The notes under the pieces: generated by a model | The model's input: the letters and a program-made list of their open reading frames with translations, nothing else | Database searches by the model: none | Told to the model about the DNA's origin: nothing | NCBI GenBank assembly: GCA_011032825.1 | Contig: JAADJZ010000003.1 | Coordinates: 2,108,001 to 2,172,000 of the forward strand | Direction of reading: 5' to 3' | DNA from: Massariosphaeria phaeospora | Lineage: Eukaryota > Ascomycota > Dothideomycetes > Pleosporales | Length of the DNA stretch: 64,000 nt | Translations under genes and position numbers: made by a program | Shown here: positions 21,245 through 33,872 of the stretch, piece by piece | Numbering within the stretch: the stretch's first letter is position 1 | Layout: each line of letters opens with the position of its first letter

Positions 21245-22289
21245 TACTTAGGCTATCCCTATTCCAACGTAACTCTACTGTTACCCGCCATTCATCACTG
21301 CATAGATATTCATAGGCGGGGAAAATGCTTTATGATACTGTTGATTTTATGACGACAGGCCCACCGACAAGAGCTTTCACCATCATCCTCCCACCACATT
21401 ATGAGTACCGTCTTCGTATCCCTATCATCTCTGCACGACCCTATTCCAGATCAACCCTGGAGATAGCCATTGGAGCACCTGGCTCACAGAGAATGAAGTC
21501 GCTAGTAGAGAAGTACAGCCGATGTAGCTGGATCAGAATTGTCCCGACAGGGCAATACAGGAAACCCTTTTGTGATACTAGACAACGAGAGAAACAATGC
21601 GGTGGAAGACAGAAGAAGCAATCGATCTGAGAAAGGGATATGGTGATGAGCTGTTTGTTTCCGCTACACAAACATTGGAACTCCATGATACGCAGACCAA
21701 AGCACGTGTGGCTACAAAAGAGTGGTGTTTGATGATTGATCCATGTGTGCAAGTAACTAGAGAGGCTCGTAGACCTGTCTAATATTTGTTTTGTGATGAT
21801 TTTATAGATTGTTGCTTGTACACTTGAGGGCATTTAGCCCCGCAAGGGCATTGTAGCGATCCGTATGAGGATGGCGCATGAATAACAAAAGAAATTAAGA
21901 GCTCGCGAAGCATGCTTAGCATGAACCAGAGTGGGTACATTCAGCAAGCGCTCTCGCGAGTGTGGTAGGTGAATCGAGCCCAGGCCCGCGGGCCACAGGT
22001 GTAGAATGTAAAACAAAATAGGCAATTGAAGAAGCCATTGAAGCAGGCCAGAAGCACGGCACATTGTGAACCAGACGCGATTTTTCTCCGACCAACGAAG
22101 AGCGAACATTGGATGCAGGCAAGGCCGAAATGTTCACCGATTGAACGCCACAAGGATGTAATCAAAATGTAACCTGAACGCCTGTGCTGTGCAATGTCGA
22201 ATGCCGCAGTCGATCAATAACGCCATGAATCCGATTCGCCATGAGTATGTTGAGTATCGTGATGAAATCAGCCGCCTTCTAGCCCTAGC
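21245..22289. other. Intergenic between SLD5 and CDC25
   Basis: About 1 kb holding the distal SLD5 promoter and the CDC25 3' region. Frames on both strands are short and carry no recognisable protein. No RNA gene seen. Confidence 0.5.
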
Positions 22290-24225
22290 TCAGTATGAAG
22301 CCATACGTCGACTACCGCCTATTCGTCCAAGGGTGAATGTGTCGTCACAACCGAGCGTAAGGATACCCCCGCTCTTAGTCCTACCGACGGCAGTGGGACT
22401 ATCTTCCATCTCGCAAGATTGTTGTCCGAAGGCAAAAGTCTGAGCTCGGCTGAGTTTGGTGCGCTGACGGAGTTTGTTCATGCCACGCTCGCACGCATTC
22501 TTGTGTCCCTCGGCATCCATTTTGAGATAGTTTTGAGGAAAACATCTAGTACGGTGAGATCCATAGAATGAACTGTAGCCTCCATCCAGAATGTACACCT
22601 CTGGGTACGTGAGCAGAGGGTAGCGGTATGAGTTGAGCTTTCGATCTTCATGACGAACAAACTTGGCCCTGCAAGCTGTTAGTGTGTATCGTACACGTCG
22701 TGGCTGGATTTGGACTTACATGAGAGGCGCCCGATGGGCGGAGTATTCACAATGAAGAATTAGTAGAGTATTAGGACTTGAGGATGTCGTGTTGAAAAGT
22801 CGCTCTGCAAGCCCCTCCTTGTCACAAAAGTTCACAGCTCCACTAATGTGACCACCATCATACTCATACTCAAAACGGCAATCAATGACAACCTTTCGGT
22901 CGTACACGTGGTCATAGTCACCGTTGAGAACACCGATCAGGGTAGTGTCTGTTATGCGAGGAAGACTGTCGGGCTCGTTGGGTAGCGAAAAATGGGGCAA
23001 CTTTAGTGGAGCCGTATCGTCGATATCCATCACGGACTGCAGGCCGCTCGGCGTGTAGTTGTCCTTGTCTTGTTTCGCATTCATCACATCTGCCGGATTT
23101 TCATACATGCTAAGTGACCTCCTGAACTTGCTAGGCCGTCGCGAAGGAGGTCCAGCAGGCTTCCTGATATTGGCACTAAGAGGTGATCCATTGGCACGTG
23201 CGAGATTAGTGTTGATGTTGAACGGCTTAGGTTTTGGACCGCCCATCGACGGGTTCGATATAGGCCCACGATCCTGAGGTGGCGATGACATGAAGCATTC
23301 GTCCAACGAAGGAGTAGATGCGTTTGAGAAAGCGTTACACCCAGCACCAAACCGAAAGGCTGGCAACTGAGTACTCTCGCGGGATTTCAAGGACACCGTG
23401 TTAGTCGAGAAGTTCTTGTTACGAGAGAGGGAGGGGCGAAGGAGGATTGATTTTCTACGCCTGCATTGTGTTAGTGGGTTAAAACCAAAAATGAGGTCCG
23501 GTAGATACTGACTCGGTAGCAGAGGCGGGCCTGGGCACCTCTATCTGGGCGGTGGGGAACAGCGGCGGAGTGGGCAACTCGCACGGCGACAACATGTCCT
23601 CTTCAGGTGCAGGACTGGGTTCGGGTGTGGGTGACGGCAGAGACCTCTCAGTAGCAAAGCTAAAGGGTGCTTTGTGGGGTAGAGGAGAGATGTCCATGGA
23701 ATCGGGAACGAAGAAGGGAGACGACGAGGGGATGGGTGGAGTCGTGACGCCTGCCCATCTGACAGGTGGGGTCGTGGTTCCTTCTGCTTTGGGTGAATAT
23801 CAGCACCATCACTTCAACACCTCGAGCGTCAATTGCTCACCTCGCGAGTCTAACGGCTCGAACAGATTCGACGTGAAGAGCGACCGACGGGGTGTTGCGA
23901 GCTGGGGACTAGAAACAGTGTTAGGACAGTGTCTCCGAGCTTGGGATGCAAGGGTGGGCGGGTACCTCTGGTCGACGTGCAGGTTCGAAGACATGTCGGC
24001 TGCCAAACTGGCCGTGGGCGACGATCCCCGCATCGGCTGCAGCGTAAAGTAGTCCCCCTGGGGCGGCGGCGGCCTCTTCATGCTCAGGTCGCGGAAGTTG
24101 AAGCTCCTAGAATTGAAGTTTGGCATGAACAGCGGTTTCGAGGCCGGTAGATCGCGTCGGTATCCCCACGGGGCCGCGTAGGGCTGCGGCGGATGCATGG
24201 CCGCTAGAGGCGACGACATTTCCAT
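22290..24225 (-). CDS. CDC25: Cdc25/NimT mitosis-inducer phosphatase
   Basis: Five exons: 24225-23966, 23908-23841, 23783-23513, 23460-22720 and 22668-22290; 572 residues. It removes inhibitory phosphate from Tyr15 of Cdk1 to start mitosis. The N-terminal 340 residues are Pro/Ser-rich and presumably regulatory (many SP/TP sites). The rhodanese-like catalytic domain begins around DTTLIGVLNGDYDHVYDRK and holds the CX5R signature in HCEYSAHRAPLM; the last intron falls inside that Met codon. It continues KFVRHEDRKLNSYRYP and VYILDGGYSSFY. The acceptor at 22669 was chosen because only it restores MAKFVRHED. Exon 2 is only 68 nt. The ATG at 24225 has no in-frame ATG upstream. Confidence 0.93.
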
Positions 24226-25320
24226 GATGGCGAGGGCCGGCGGTGACTTCGGCTCGGTTCGTGCGTTGCCCGGGGGGATGCTGCGAGCAAACGAGCGTGC
24301 GAGCGGTCTCTCTCACGGTAGGCGAGGCGCTGGGGGAAGACTGCTCGGCCGGAGTGCAGTCGATAAGCATACAAGACGAGAAAATGAATTCCGATCTGAA
24401 GATGCTCGCAGTAATAGCCGCAGATAGCGAGGTATGCCTATAGCAGCGGGGGGTGGGTGGAGAGGGCCGGAGGATGGTTACCGTCTCGCAGCAGACATGA
24501 GGGCACTGCAGGCGTCGTCGTGGAGATGGTGGTCAAGCAGCTACTTCCCAGGGGGGGTGGGGGCTCCAGTGAAAATGACCGACGTCCAATGCCAACAGCC
24601 GCGAGAGAGAGGGGAGGGGGGAGAGAGGCGAGAGGCCTTCTGTGGGACGGAGAAGGGTGAGGAGGAGGAGGAGGGCAGGGCAGGGTCAAGAGGTGGTGGT
24701 GAGGATGCCGAGCTGTAGCTTGCGCTGCTGTGGTAACGTGCTGCAGGCCCGCCGGCGAGGTTAGACTGCAGAGGCCGGGCCTGAGCGTATAAGCGCTGCC
24801 AGCCCGGGAGTGCCAGGGCGGAGGGCCCCTCCAGGCTCACAGCACCACGGTGACCAGGCCCAAGATCATGCCCCGTTGCCGTCGCCCGCGGCTGTCCAGC
24901 GGGAGGGATGCGCGTTGCGCGTTGCTTGCAGCTTGCGTTGCTGCGAGCTCCACGGCCTCCACCGCGCCGCCGCCAATTGGCCGCCGGCCAGCAGCGTGCC
25001 TTGGGTGCCTGGCAGCAGCAGCACTCGCAATGGCTCAGACGCAGCACACGCAGGCCGCGCGCAGAGGGCTGCAGCTGGGCCGCCCCGCGTCGTCGCCCGC
25101 CATAGCGACTGGCCCAAAAGCAACCGTTCGCAGCACTCTGTATCTAACACTGCCCGTCGCAGTGGCCGGCGCTGCGCTGCGCAATGTATCTGCCCGAACC
25201 ACCGTCGACGTCGACATGGACATGCATGCATCCGCCGCCCACGCCTGTCCTGCGGCCTCCACGATGGCCCCCCCCGGCTCGTCACCTGCGGCCGGCAGAC
25301 TAGGAACCTGTTGTAACTGG

Positions 25321-25360
25321 CAAACTTGCAAACCTGCAAACCTGCAAACCTGCAAACCTG
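25321..25360. repeat. Five 8-bp tandem repeats (CAAACCTG)
   Basis: CAAACTTG followed by four exact CAAACCTG units. Confidence 0.95.
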
Positions 25361-25426
25361 CCAGCGCTGGCCCATGCGAGCGCCCACAGCCCCAGGTCCC
25401 ACCTGCGCAACGCTCAACTCTCCGCT

Positions 25427-25447
25427 CGCCAACCGCCAACCGCCAAC
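25427..25447. repeat. Three 7-bp tandem repeats (CGCCAAC)
   Basis: Three exact CGCCAAC units in the same GC-rich stretch. Confidence 0.9.
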
Positions 25448-27333
25448 CGCCGGCTGCAGCGCGCTCGGCCATGAGATATCTCGCCGCCGTGGCTACACCA
25501 GCTGTCGCCCTGCCTTGTGCGCTGCTCGAGTCTCCGTCCAGCCGCCCGTGAGCGCTTTCGTCACTGCTGCACTGGGCGCGCTCCGCCAGGGAAACGCGCG
25601 AGGCCACGCCGGGCCTGTTCGCTGTCGTTGGTCGCGACCCCGGTCCTCGAGGCGGCAGAGTGCGGTGCTCGCTGGCCCTGATTCGTCGTCTCGTCGTCTG
25701 AGATTTGATTGCTGCAGGCCGGCCTTGACCTTTGCGTGAGCCTTGAGCCATCACGCTGGAGGATCGATGCTCCCCCCGCCCACGGCCCGTGAGGCCAAGC
25801 ACCACTTGCAGCCCCAGCGTCCCAGACTAACCCGCGTCGACGACTGCGGCGGCGCAAACCGGACAGATACGCCATCGGCTAGCCGCGCCAGGCTCTAGCC
25901 ATGCAACAGTCCGTCGCCTGCCCGCGAATCGGCCGATCTCGCCATCGTGAACGTCATCTGTAGCTAACAAAAGCGCTGCTGGGCCTGGACAGCTTCCCAG
26001 TTTGCTCCTTCATGGGCCTCCGCCTACACCGAGCTAATCGACATTGCCATGGCAATCAGCGGCAGCACTCCACATGTTGGCCCTGTCCGGCGCCTACGGG
26101 CTCCCTCGATGATCGCCGGTCGCGGTTCGCAGCTGTGGCGAGCTGAGGGGACGGCGGGCGTCCCACACCTGGACAATGGGCCATGCCGACAGCGTGCACA
26201 AAGCCTTCACAATAATTCCCCTGTCGTTGGGACCCCACCCCACCCGCGCCGGCAACCCCTCATCCGCAGGGTGGCAGAGCTGAGACTCGAGAGCGGGCTG
26301 GCTGGAGCCTGGAGGGCCACGGTCGTTGGCGCTTGCAGGGTGTGCCTCGGAACTCAGCAGGTCGCGTCTGGCTCCCCGGGAGACGCGCCTCGCTTGATGT
26401 AAACAAAGCCCGGTCCCGTGACCGGCCTGGCCTGATTAGCCACCTGTGTCCCCGAGCCGCGACATGGATTGAATCCTGCCCCAGGTGTGCTGAAAGAGTT
26501 CGTGTTTCACGCCCTCGACGCTGCAGGCGACTGATCAGAATTCAGGCGGGGACTCCAGCTGTGGAGCCCATTGTCCATGTCAGCCTCCGTCCGAAGCTCC
26601 CGGCGGAAATATGGGGGACATGGCACAGTCCTCAGATCTCATCAGGCCAGCTCTAGACGAGCCTCAGTGACCGAACAGTCGTTACACCCGGCGCTTGAGG
26701 CATTTTGAGCGGACCACTCAGACCCAGCACGGTCGGAATACAACCTTGAGATCATCACGCTCGGGTGTTGCCTGGTCGCCGTAGTTGACATCCCTCTGGA
26801 AGCCGCCAATTAAATACTCCACATGCATCCAACCCGCCCAATCTATGCCGCCCATACATGAAGAACTTTTCTCGGGTTTCAAACGTGGGTCGCTTGTTTA
26901 GCAACCACTTCGCGATCAAACAGGATGAACACAAGCTTGTAGCGATTCCATAAAATCAGCTCATCATGATCTATGTTGCCAGCACAACCTAGCCGCCTTT
27001 CGGAGCTTCGTAAGCTGCACTCGAGAGGAATGAACACTAGGTTCATGCTGAATACAAAACTATTTGTTGAACTAGGAAGCAAACAAGTCAATAAGCGAGA
27101 TAGAGCTTGGCATACAGTTCGTTGCATAATTAGTTGTGATAGCTAGAATCAGAGAATAGTTGGTGTTGCGATCTCGGGTATGGAAAATAGTTTGACCGGC
27201 CCAGATCTTTCTCTAAAAAACTCTCCGCACCACATATCCATTTTGAAAACTTTTGCGCAAAGCTCAAACTTTCTGCGAGGGAGCCTCATTTGATTCCAGC
27301 GTATGCACTCTGAGCAGCACACAAACAACAAAC

Positions 27334-30300
27334 ATGGGCGAAGAGTCTCTCAAGAGAGGACGGGATGCTTCGCACCGTAATGGCACCCCGGAAGTTCCCG
27401 CGAAACGACGCCGTCAGCTTAATGAAGCAGACCTAAAGCTTTCGAAATTATATGAAGACTTAGCTGCGGACGACGATGGCGTACGTCTAGAAGCTGCTAA
27501 ACAGCTAATCGTCAGATTTTCACCAGAGAGCTATCCGACAGCCGAAGAAGTGGAAAAGGCACTGAATCGCCTAATTCGCGGCCTATGCAGCCATCGCAAG
27601 GCCGCCAGAGTCGGGTTCTGCGTCACATTAACTGAATTGCTGCGACAAGTCCTTGGTCAGAGTGAGCAGTCGATTCCAGATCTGCATCACGACGCCCGGT
27701 CAATCATCGATATGGTTGAGGAAAAGACAAAAGTTGAGGGCAATGCCACAGGACAGGTTGGTGCCAAGACACAAGCGGAAGATGTCAGACTAACCATATA
27801 CCTCAGCAAAGGAGGGACCACCTCATTGGAAAGCTTTTCGGCTACAAGGCGATCATGCAGTCTACGATTCTAGTGGAACCCCAACTTTCATTGAAATGCT
27901 GGAATCAGCTTCTGGATCGTGTCTGCGGAATGGCACGCGACATCCCATGGCTTCGAGAGGAATGCGGACTGGTTCTTGTTGAAGCCCTCAAGAGCCTGCA
28001 ATCCCGCCATGAGCTCGAGGAATGTGCGAAGGGCTTGATACAGCTTGTGACCTCATCGCAATTGGCCTATACGCCCGAAGGCGTCGCAATCTGGCTCACT
28101 GTGCGCGCAGACTATGAGGATATTCTACCGGAAAACGTATGGCATCAAAATGACCCGCTTTCGAAAAAAGAAAGGGTTAGACTAGCTAAGATATTGCGCG
28201 AGGACTTCCGCGACGCTTCTGAACAAAGCAAAGATGAGCATGTAAAATCCGCGGGGGCTAGTCCTAACCCTACTTTCGCATGGCGTTTGGTTCTATCAGA
28301 GATGTTACAGAGGGACCAGAAGTCAAACGATTCAGCTAGACATGAATTTTCTCAATTCTGGCTTGATACTGTAGACAGTAAGTTCAAAGACGGCTTGCAA
28401 ATTCGGGCATCGGCTTACCATAACAGGTAATCTATTTGCCAACTCTACGTCTCATGAACGAAAATCTTGGGGCTTTAAGTTATTCGCTAGCTTATTTGCT
28501 GAGGTTCCCGGCCACGCACTGCCGGCTTTGTTCAGTCCCAACCTGATGAGAACCCTCATAAATCAAAGCAGAAAAGAAGATCGCTTCCTTCATGCCGCCT
28601 CCCTAGCTGCTTTGAAGGCAATCCAGGCTAGAGTGCAACAAGATCCAACCTCAGCGCTTTTGATCTTTGCCTCACTTACAACCAAAAATGGGAGCATCGA
28701 TCTCGATAAAATCACGAAAACGAAGACACTAGAAAATATCCTATTGTCAGTTGATGATGAAACTTTGAGGAAAATCATACGACATATCCATTCGGTCCTT
28801 CTTCGCCCAGAAACTCAGGAGCATGCTATTGCGGACAATCGCCGGCAAACAATTGCGGATATGCTTTTGCACATTGTCAGACACTATAAACGTTATGAAA
28901 ATCAATCGTCTGATTTGCTCGAGAAGGACAACTGGCTTCGTAGTATTCTGGAAGTTATGATCGACTGTGCATACTTCATTCCTAGCCAGTCTGCGAGGAC
29001 AAGCAAGATTCCACTACCTCCTGTTAGCGAGAGCACTAGAAAGCTGTTTCGGGAACGCCTTTCTTCGTGCTTGACACGCCTATTAGGAGTCCAAGCCGGG
29101 TCCCGCGCGTCGTTCGCTACGATGGTTGTAGGAATAATCCGATCTAAAGCGTCGTCGAGGTCCCTAAGGCAGGTTTTCAAGGCGGACGAATTCGTCACTG
29201 AGACTCTAGAGAAAGCCCACCAGAGCCTCGACACCGTTTCTGCCGAGGTACGTGACTTACTCTAACTGAATGATGCTGTACTAATATGTGCTACAGTGTT
29301 CCAGCCCAGGTAAAAATCCGGCTGCAGAAGGCTTTCTTCTTCTGTATTGTCTCACACTACTCCAAGTATATGACGGTGATGGCGACGCTGTGCTCATGCT
29401 CAGTGATCTTGAATCAGCTCGGAAAACAATGCTACAACCCCATAAAAGATCGGAAACTCAGGGGCAGAACGTCTTCATTGAGATCATCCTGTCGTTCTTG
29501 GGAAATACCCGTATGCTATTTCGAAAAATAGCAGAAGAAGCATTTTCCATATTCATTTCGGACATTTGCTTTGGAGAAATACGATCCTTGACGGATATCC
29601 TTGATACAGAGGAGAATATGGCCGGTCAAAGAGAACTATTTCAGCAAGACGGGGAGGATGTAGAGGATGGTGTCCCCTCTAGTGACAGTATTGAGGAAGG
29701 CTCGGACGTGAAGATGGTGGAGGGTGAGCCCAGAGGTTCAGATGATACTGGATCGGACAGCGGATCATCGATCGAATCGAATGGCCAGGATGACGAGTCG
29801 GCCAATGAAGACGACAATGAAGACAATGCGGAGTTGACGAGATTCAACAACCTCCTAGCGATGACACTCCAGACGTCGAGATTATCTCCTAACAGTGGGG
29901 CTTCCAAAGACTCCTCTGACGGGTCAGACATGGATGACGAACAGATGATGGCCCTGGATTCCCATCTATCGAAAATATTCCAGCAAAGGAGCAAAATCAC
30001 AAGCAAGAAGAAGGACCGCGAAGACGCAAAACAGACAGTCGTGCAGTTCAAATCTCGCGTTCTTGATCTCCTCGCTATCTATATGGAGAAAAGGTACTCG
30101 GATCCGCTCACTCTCATGGTTCTCCTTCCATTACTGCGTCGAGTTCGCGCCAGTGCCAACAAGCAACTGGCGGAGAAAAGCACCAAGCTGTTGAAAGTAT
30201 ACCTGAACACGCGCACCAAACATAAGGCACCCCTACCGCGACCACAAGATAGCAGAGAAGCTTGGGCGACGCTCCAGGAGATTCACGCAGAGGCTAAGAT

Positions 30301-30520
30301 GGGTGGTGGCTCCATTGCGCACGCTACAGTGTGTAGCGACGCAAGCCTTCACGTGGTCAAGGTCCTGATGGGCCTTGACAAGAGCAGTTATGCCAGAATT
30401 GCAGATGTGTATTCGGAGAGCCAAAAGCAATGGTTCAGGGACAAAAAGTCAAGTGTTCAGCCGGTGCTCTTCACGCAGTTCCTGAACTGGTCTGCAAATA
30501 CGCGAAGTCTGGGAAAGTAG
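27334..30520 (+). CDS. POL5: Pol5/MYBBP1A-like nucleolar protein
   Basis: Join of 27334-27756, 27807-28377, 28427-29247 and 29297-30520, 1012 residues. Yeast Pol5 is a nucleolar protein needed for rRNA synthesis and ribosome assembly; despite its name it has no proven polymerase role in replication. The sequence is a helical-repeat protein with the segment RDHLIGKLFGYKAIMQS near 145 and WLREECGLVLVEAL near 180, matching the family. An acidic stretch (Asp/Glu/Ser) spans about residues 720-790, followed by a basic coiled segment (SKKKDREDAKQTVVQFKSRVLDLL). Intron 1 has an unusual GTTGGT donor but a CTAAC branch. The ATG at 27334 precedes a KRGRD...AKRRR basic run suited to nuclear import. Confidence 0.87.
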
Positions 30521-30824
30521 TCGACATGATGTTAGCGTTAAAGGTAGCCTAGTCCTCTTATAATACATTCAGAGTATAAGGACGATTCATTCTGTGGTGT
30601 TTGTGATGGATGGTCCATGATTGGCGCCTGCCTAGCCAGGGATATGCCCCGCCAAAGCTCTGGTTCGTCATACCGACCCACGGAAGCTACAAACTTCAAC
30701 TCCAGCCGCCACCGCCACAGCTCCCCAGCGACCAACCAAACTCTCATTCCTGCTGAAGAAACACGCTGCCCGTTCTACCAGACCACCAGCCCGGAGGACA
30801 TTGCTGGAGCTTTGCAGGAGCAAG
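30521..30824. other. Intergenic POL5-UBP14
   Basis: Same-strand gap of about 300 bp with the POL5 3' end and UBP14 promoter. No gene seen. Confidence 0.5.
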
Positions 30825-33436
30825 ATGGCCTGCACGCACGTCAACTCGCCCGGTAAGTGCCCCGCCAGGACAGCTTTCAGCCTGCTGCACCACATTTACA
30901 CTCCCTAGAGCTCCGGCCACCTGGGCCAACCCAGTCCGTGTACCGCGAGGATTGCACCCAATGCTTTGACTCTATCGTAAGAACTGCCCGTTGAGCTTCG
31001 TCTGAGGCGCTAGCGCGCAAGAGACTAACGGAAGCTCCAGGACGACCCGTCTGGCCTCGACGTTTGTCTCTACTGCTTCAACGGCGGCTGCACGAGCGAG
31101 CGGAACCATTCTCTCTTGCATGTTTCCTCGGCCAGCCATCCTCTTGTCCTAAACGTCAAGCGTACACGCAAGGCTGTAAAGCGCGACGAGCCTCCACAGA
31201 AGATCTCCAAGCTTGCCATCGCGGCCGAGACAGAAACCGATCGCTACGACACAACCGCCCAGGTCAAATGCTACGAATGCGGCGTCGAAAACGTAGACAG
31301 GAGCACCGGCAGACTGTCCGAGGTAGTCGATGCGGTTCTCAAGGCAAATACGTTCGCGCGCCAGGAAGAGGTCAAGGCCTGGGAGCAGGAACTGACCGGG
31401 TGTGAACACACACTGTGCCTGGAGCAAGATGCGCCTCGTCAGAAGGAATCGCAGAGTCTCGGCCGTTGCTCGGAGTGTGATTTTAAAGAGAATCTATGGC
31501 TTTGTCTCGCCTGCGGCAATCTGGGCTGTGGGCGGGCGCAATTTGGAGGCATCGGTGGAAATTCACACGGCCTAGCACACAAGAACGCCTCCGGGCATTC
31601 CGTCGCCGTCAAACTGGGCTCTCTGACTGCGGATGGCACAGCCGACATCTACTGTTATGCCTGCGATGAGGAGCGGATCGACCCGGAGCTACCCAACCAT
31701 CTGATGCACTGGGGAATCAACATCAAGGACAGAATCAAGACCGAGAAGAGTTTGACGGAGATGCAAGTTGAACAGAATCTTCTGTGGGAGTTCTCGATGA
31801 CCACTGAGGATGGGAAAGAGCTAAAACCACTGTTTGGTCCGGGCTTCACTGGCTTGAGAAACTTAGGCAACAGTTGCTACCTGAACAGTGTTCTGCAGAG
31901 CTTGTTCTCGATGCCTGAGTTTGTAGATCGATATAATCTACCCGGCGAAACTGCACCGAATACTAACACCCCTGCCGAGGATTTGGAAACCCAGCTACGC
32001 AAGATCGCGGATGGACTGCTTTCAGGACGATATTCCAAACCAGATAGCGATGTCGTCGCGTCAGAGCACACTCCAGAAAACCCACATCAGAAAGGGATCG
32101 CGCCGGCAATGCTGAAACATCTGATTGGCCGTGGTCATGCCGAATTCTCTACAATGAGACAACAAGATGCTTTCGAACTACTCTTACATCTGCTCAAGCT
32201 CATTTCACGATCTCAGCACGTCGCACCGCTTCAGGATCCAGTCGAGGCTTTCAGGTTCGTGATGGAACAGCGACTCCAATGTGTTAGCTGTAAGAAGGTT
32301 CGCTATCGAACAGACGAGCAAGAAAATGTCTCCATTCCGGTCCCGATTCGAAGGACACCAAAAGACATGAAGATGGGTGGTACAGGCAGCGAGGAGAAGG
32401 AAAAGCCCAAGGAGGAATTCGAGCCAGTGACTCTCAAGGAGTGCCTCGATATCTTCACTGCTGAAGAACTGGTCGAGCTCACGTGCGGTGCTTGTGGGAG
32501 TCAAGCGGGCTTTACAAAAAAGAGCATGTTCAGGACCTTCCCAGCGGTGTTGGCAGTCAATGCTCGCCGCTTCGAAATTGTCAATTGGGTGCCCACGAAG
32601 CAAGATGTTCCAGTCATCGTGGATGATGGATCCTTGTCATTTGATGCGTACAAATCTAGTGGCTTACAAGAAGGTGAGGAAGCGCTCCCGGAGGATGCTG
32701 CCGCCGGGAGTGGGCCCAAGTGGGCTCCCAACGAGGCCGCCTTGGGGATGCTGGAGGCGATGAGGTTTCCTAAAGTGCGATGTGAGAAGGCCCTGCATGC
32801 AACTGGGAACTCGGATCCAGAAGCAGCGTCAAACTGGCTGTTCGCGCACATGGACGACCCTGACATCGACGATGCAGTGGATTTCGATGCCAGTGGTGGA
32901 TTGAGTAACACTGCAATTGCACTTGACCCCGAGAAGATCGATAGTCTCTGTGCAATGGGTTTCAATACTCCACAGGCCAGACAAGCGCTCAAGGAGACGA
33001 GTGGTGATATGGAACGAGCAGTGGACTGGTTATTTAGCCACCCAGATGCGCCCGGCGATTTCGAAGAAGGCAGCAGCTCTGAGGTACGCACTTTGCTGAA
33101 GCCCATGATCATCGACAAATGCTGAATGTACAGGTTCCTGCTGCAACTACGGAAACGACTTTGGCCGGAAGCGATAAGTTGCCTGCCAACTTCCAGCTGC
33201 AGTCAATCGTGTGCCACAAAGGAAGCTCTATTCACGCAGGGTATGTACTGGCAAGATCATATCCCGTGCAACTTGCTAATAATGACTCTAGTCATTATGT
33301 TGCCTTCATCCGCAAGCAGGCGCCCGACGACAAGGGTGCATCGTGGGTGCTGTTCAACGATGAGAAAATAGCCAAGGCTGGAGACGTAGAGGAGATGAAG
33401 AAGTTTGCCTACGTGTACTTCTTCCGGCGTTTGTGA
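30825..33436 (+). CDS. UBP14: Ubiquitin-specific protease Ubp14 (isopeptidase T)
   Basis: Join of 30825-30852, 30909-30976, 31041-33083, 33134-33240 and 33292-33436; 796 residues. It disassembles free polyubiquitin chains. N-terminal variant zinc finger (YREDCTQCFDSI, LDVCLYCFNGGC), then the ZnF-UBP with CSECDFKENLWLCLACGNLGCGR near 155-180, which binds the free ubiquitin C-terminus. The catalytic Cys is in GLRNLGNSCYLNS (about residue 311) and the His in AGHYVAFIR in the last exon (about 750). Two UBA domains lie within the catalytic region near 602-640 and 664-702. The first exon is only 28 nt; it was chosen because MACTHVNSPELRPPG leads straight into the finger. Confidence 0.93.
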
Positions 33437-33872
33437 TGAGACGGCGGTATGGATTGGCATGGGCGGGACTAGCATTGGTGAAGGCGCTCGGGAGGCGGGC
33501 ACGGCGGGGTGGCCTTGTCATGGCCGAGGGAATTTTGGCCTAAGTGCCAGGCTGGCGAAGAAGCATAGCGGGTAGCAAAGATGCAGCATTTACAGGTGGA
33601 CGAAGAATCCCCAGCATCTACTGTGCTGTGTCACCGTGGATTCTACCATCTACCTTGACATGTCCGACAAGCGTGGGGTACAAGTGCTGCAGGTGGCCCG
33701 TGCTTCTCCATTTGCCCCATGACATCGCTATCGCCGAGCTCGCCTTTATAAACCTTCGGCCGATTCTCTTTTGCCCGCCCGCCATCACCTGCCCGACACC
33801 ACCTCATCGCCACGACGCCCATCCACTGCAACCGAACACACCCCCCGATACGACCGCCATACTTCGCCCGCC
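33437..33872. promoter_or_regulatory. ISU1 upstream region with TATA-like box
   Basis: A 436-bp gap. TATAAA at 33747-33752 lies 121 bp before the ISU1 ATG, and C-rich sequence follows it. The rest is the UBP14 3' side. An open frame runs through part of it but its N-terminal part resembles no protein. Confidence 0.45.

Larger units (their letters stand above)
24226..27333. other. 3.1-kb gene-free divergent region, mostly GC-rich
   Basis: Between CDC25 (-) and POL5 (+). From about 24430 to 26700 it is GC-rich, with a long purine-rich tract near 24595-24690 on the + strand (pyrimidine-rich toward CDC25), G-runs near 24548 and short tandem repeats at 25321 and 25427. Long open frames here (up to 256 codons) come from base composition: they overlap each other on both strands and consist of Ala/Arg/Gly/Pro runs. 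From about 26760 the sequence becomes ordinary and leads into POL5. I see no supportable gene. Confidence 0.55.

Noticed and set aside
7090..24225. A functional replication-gene cluster or operon-like unit
   Set aside because: The genes lie on both strands with unrelated genes between them. Proximity may be chance; I keep only the shared-motif observation.
24850..25805. Open frames of 233 (+) and 256 (-) codons in the GC-rich gap
   Set aside because: They overlap each other, consist of Ala/Arg/Gly/Pro runs, resemble no family and follow from high GC content, which makes stops rare.
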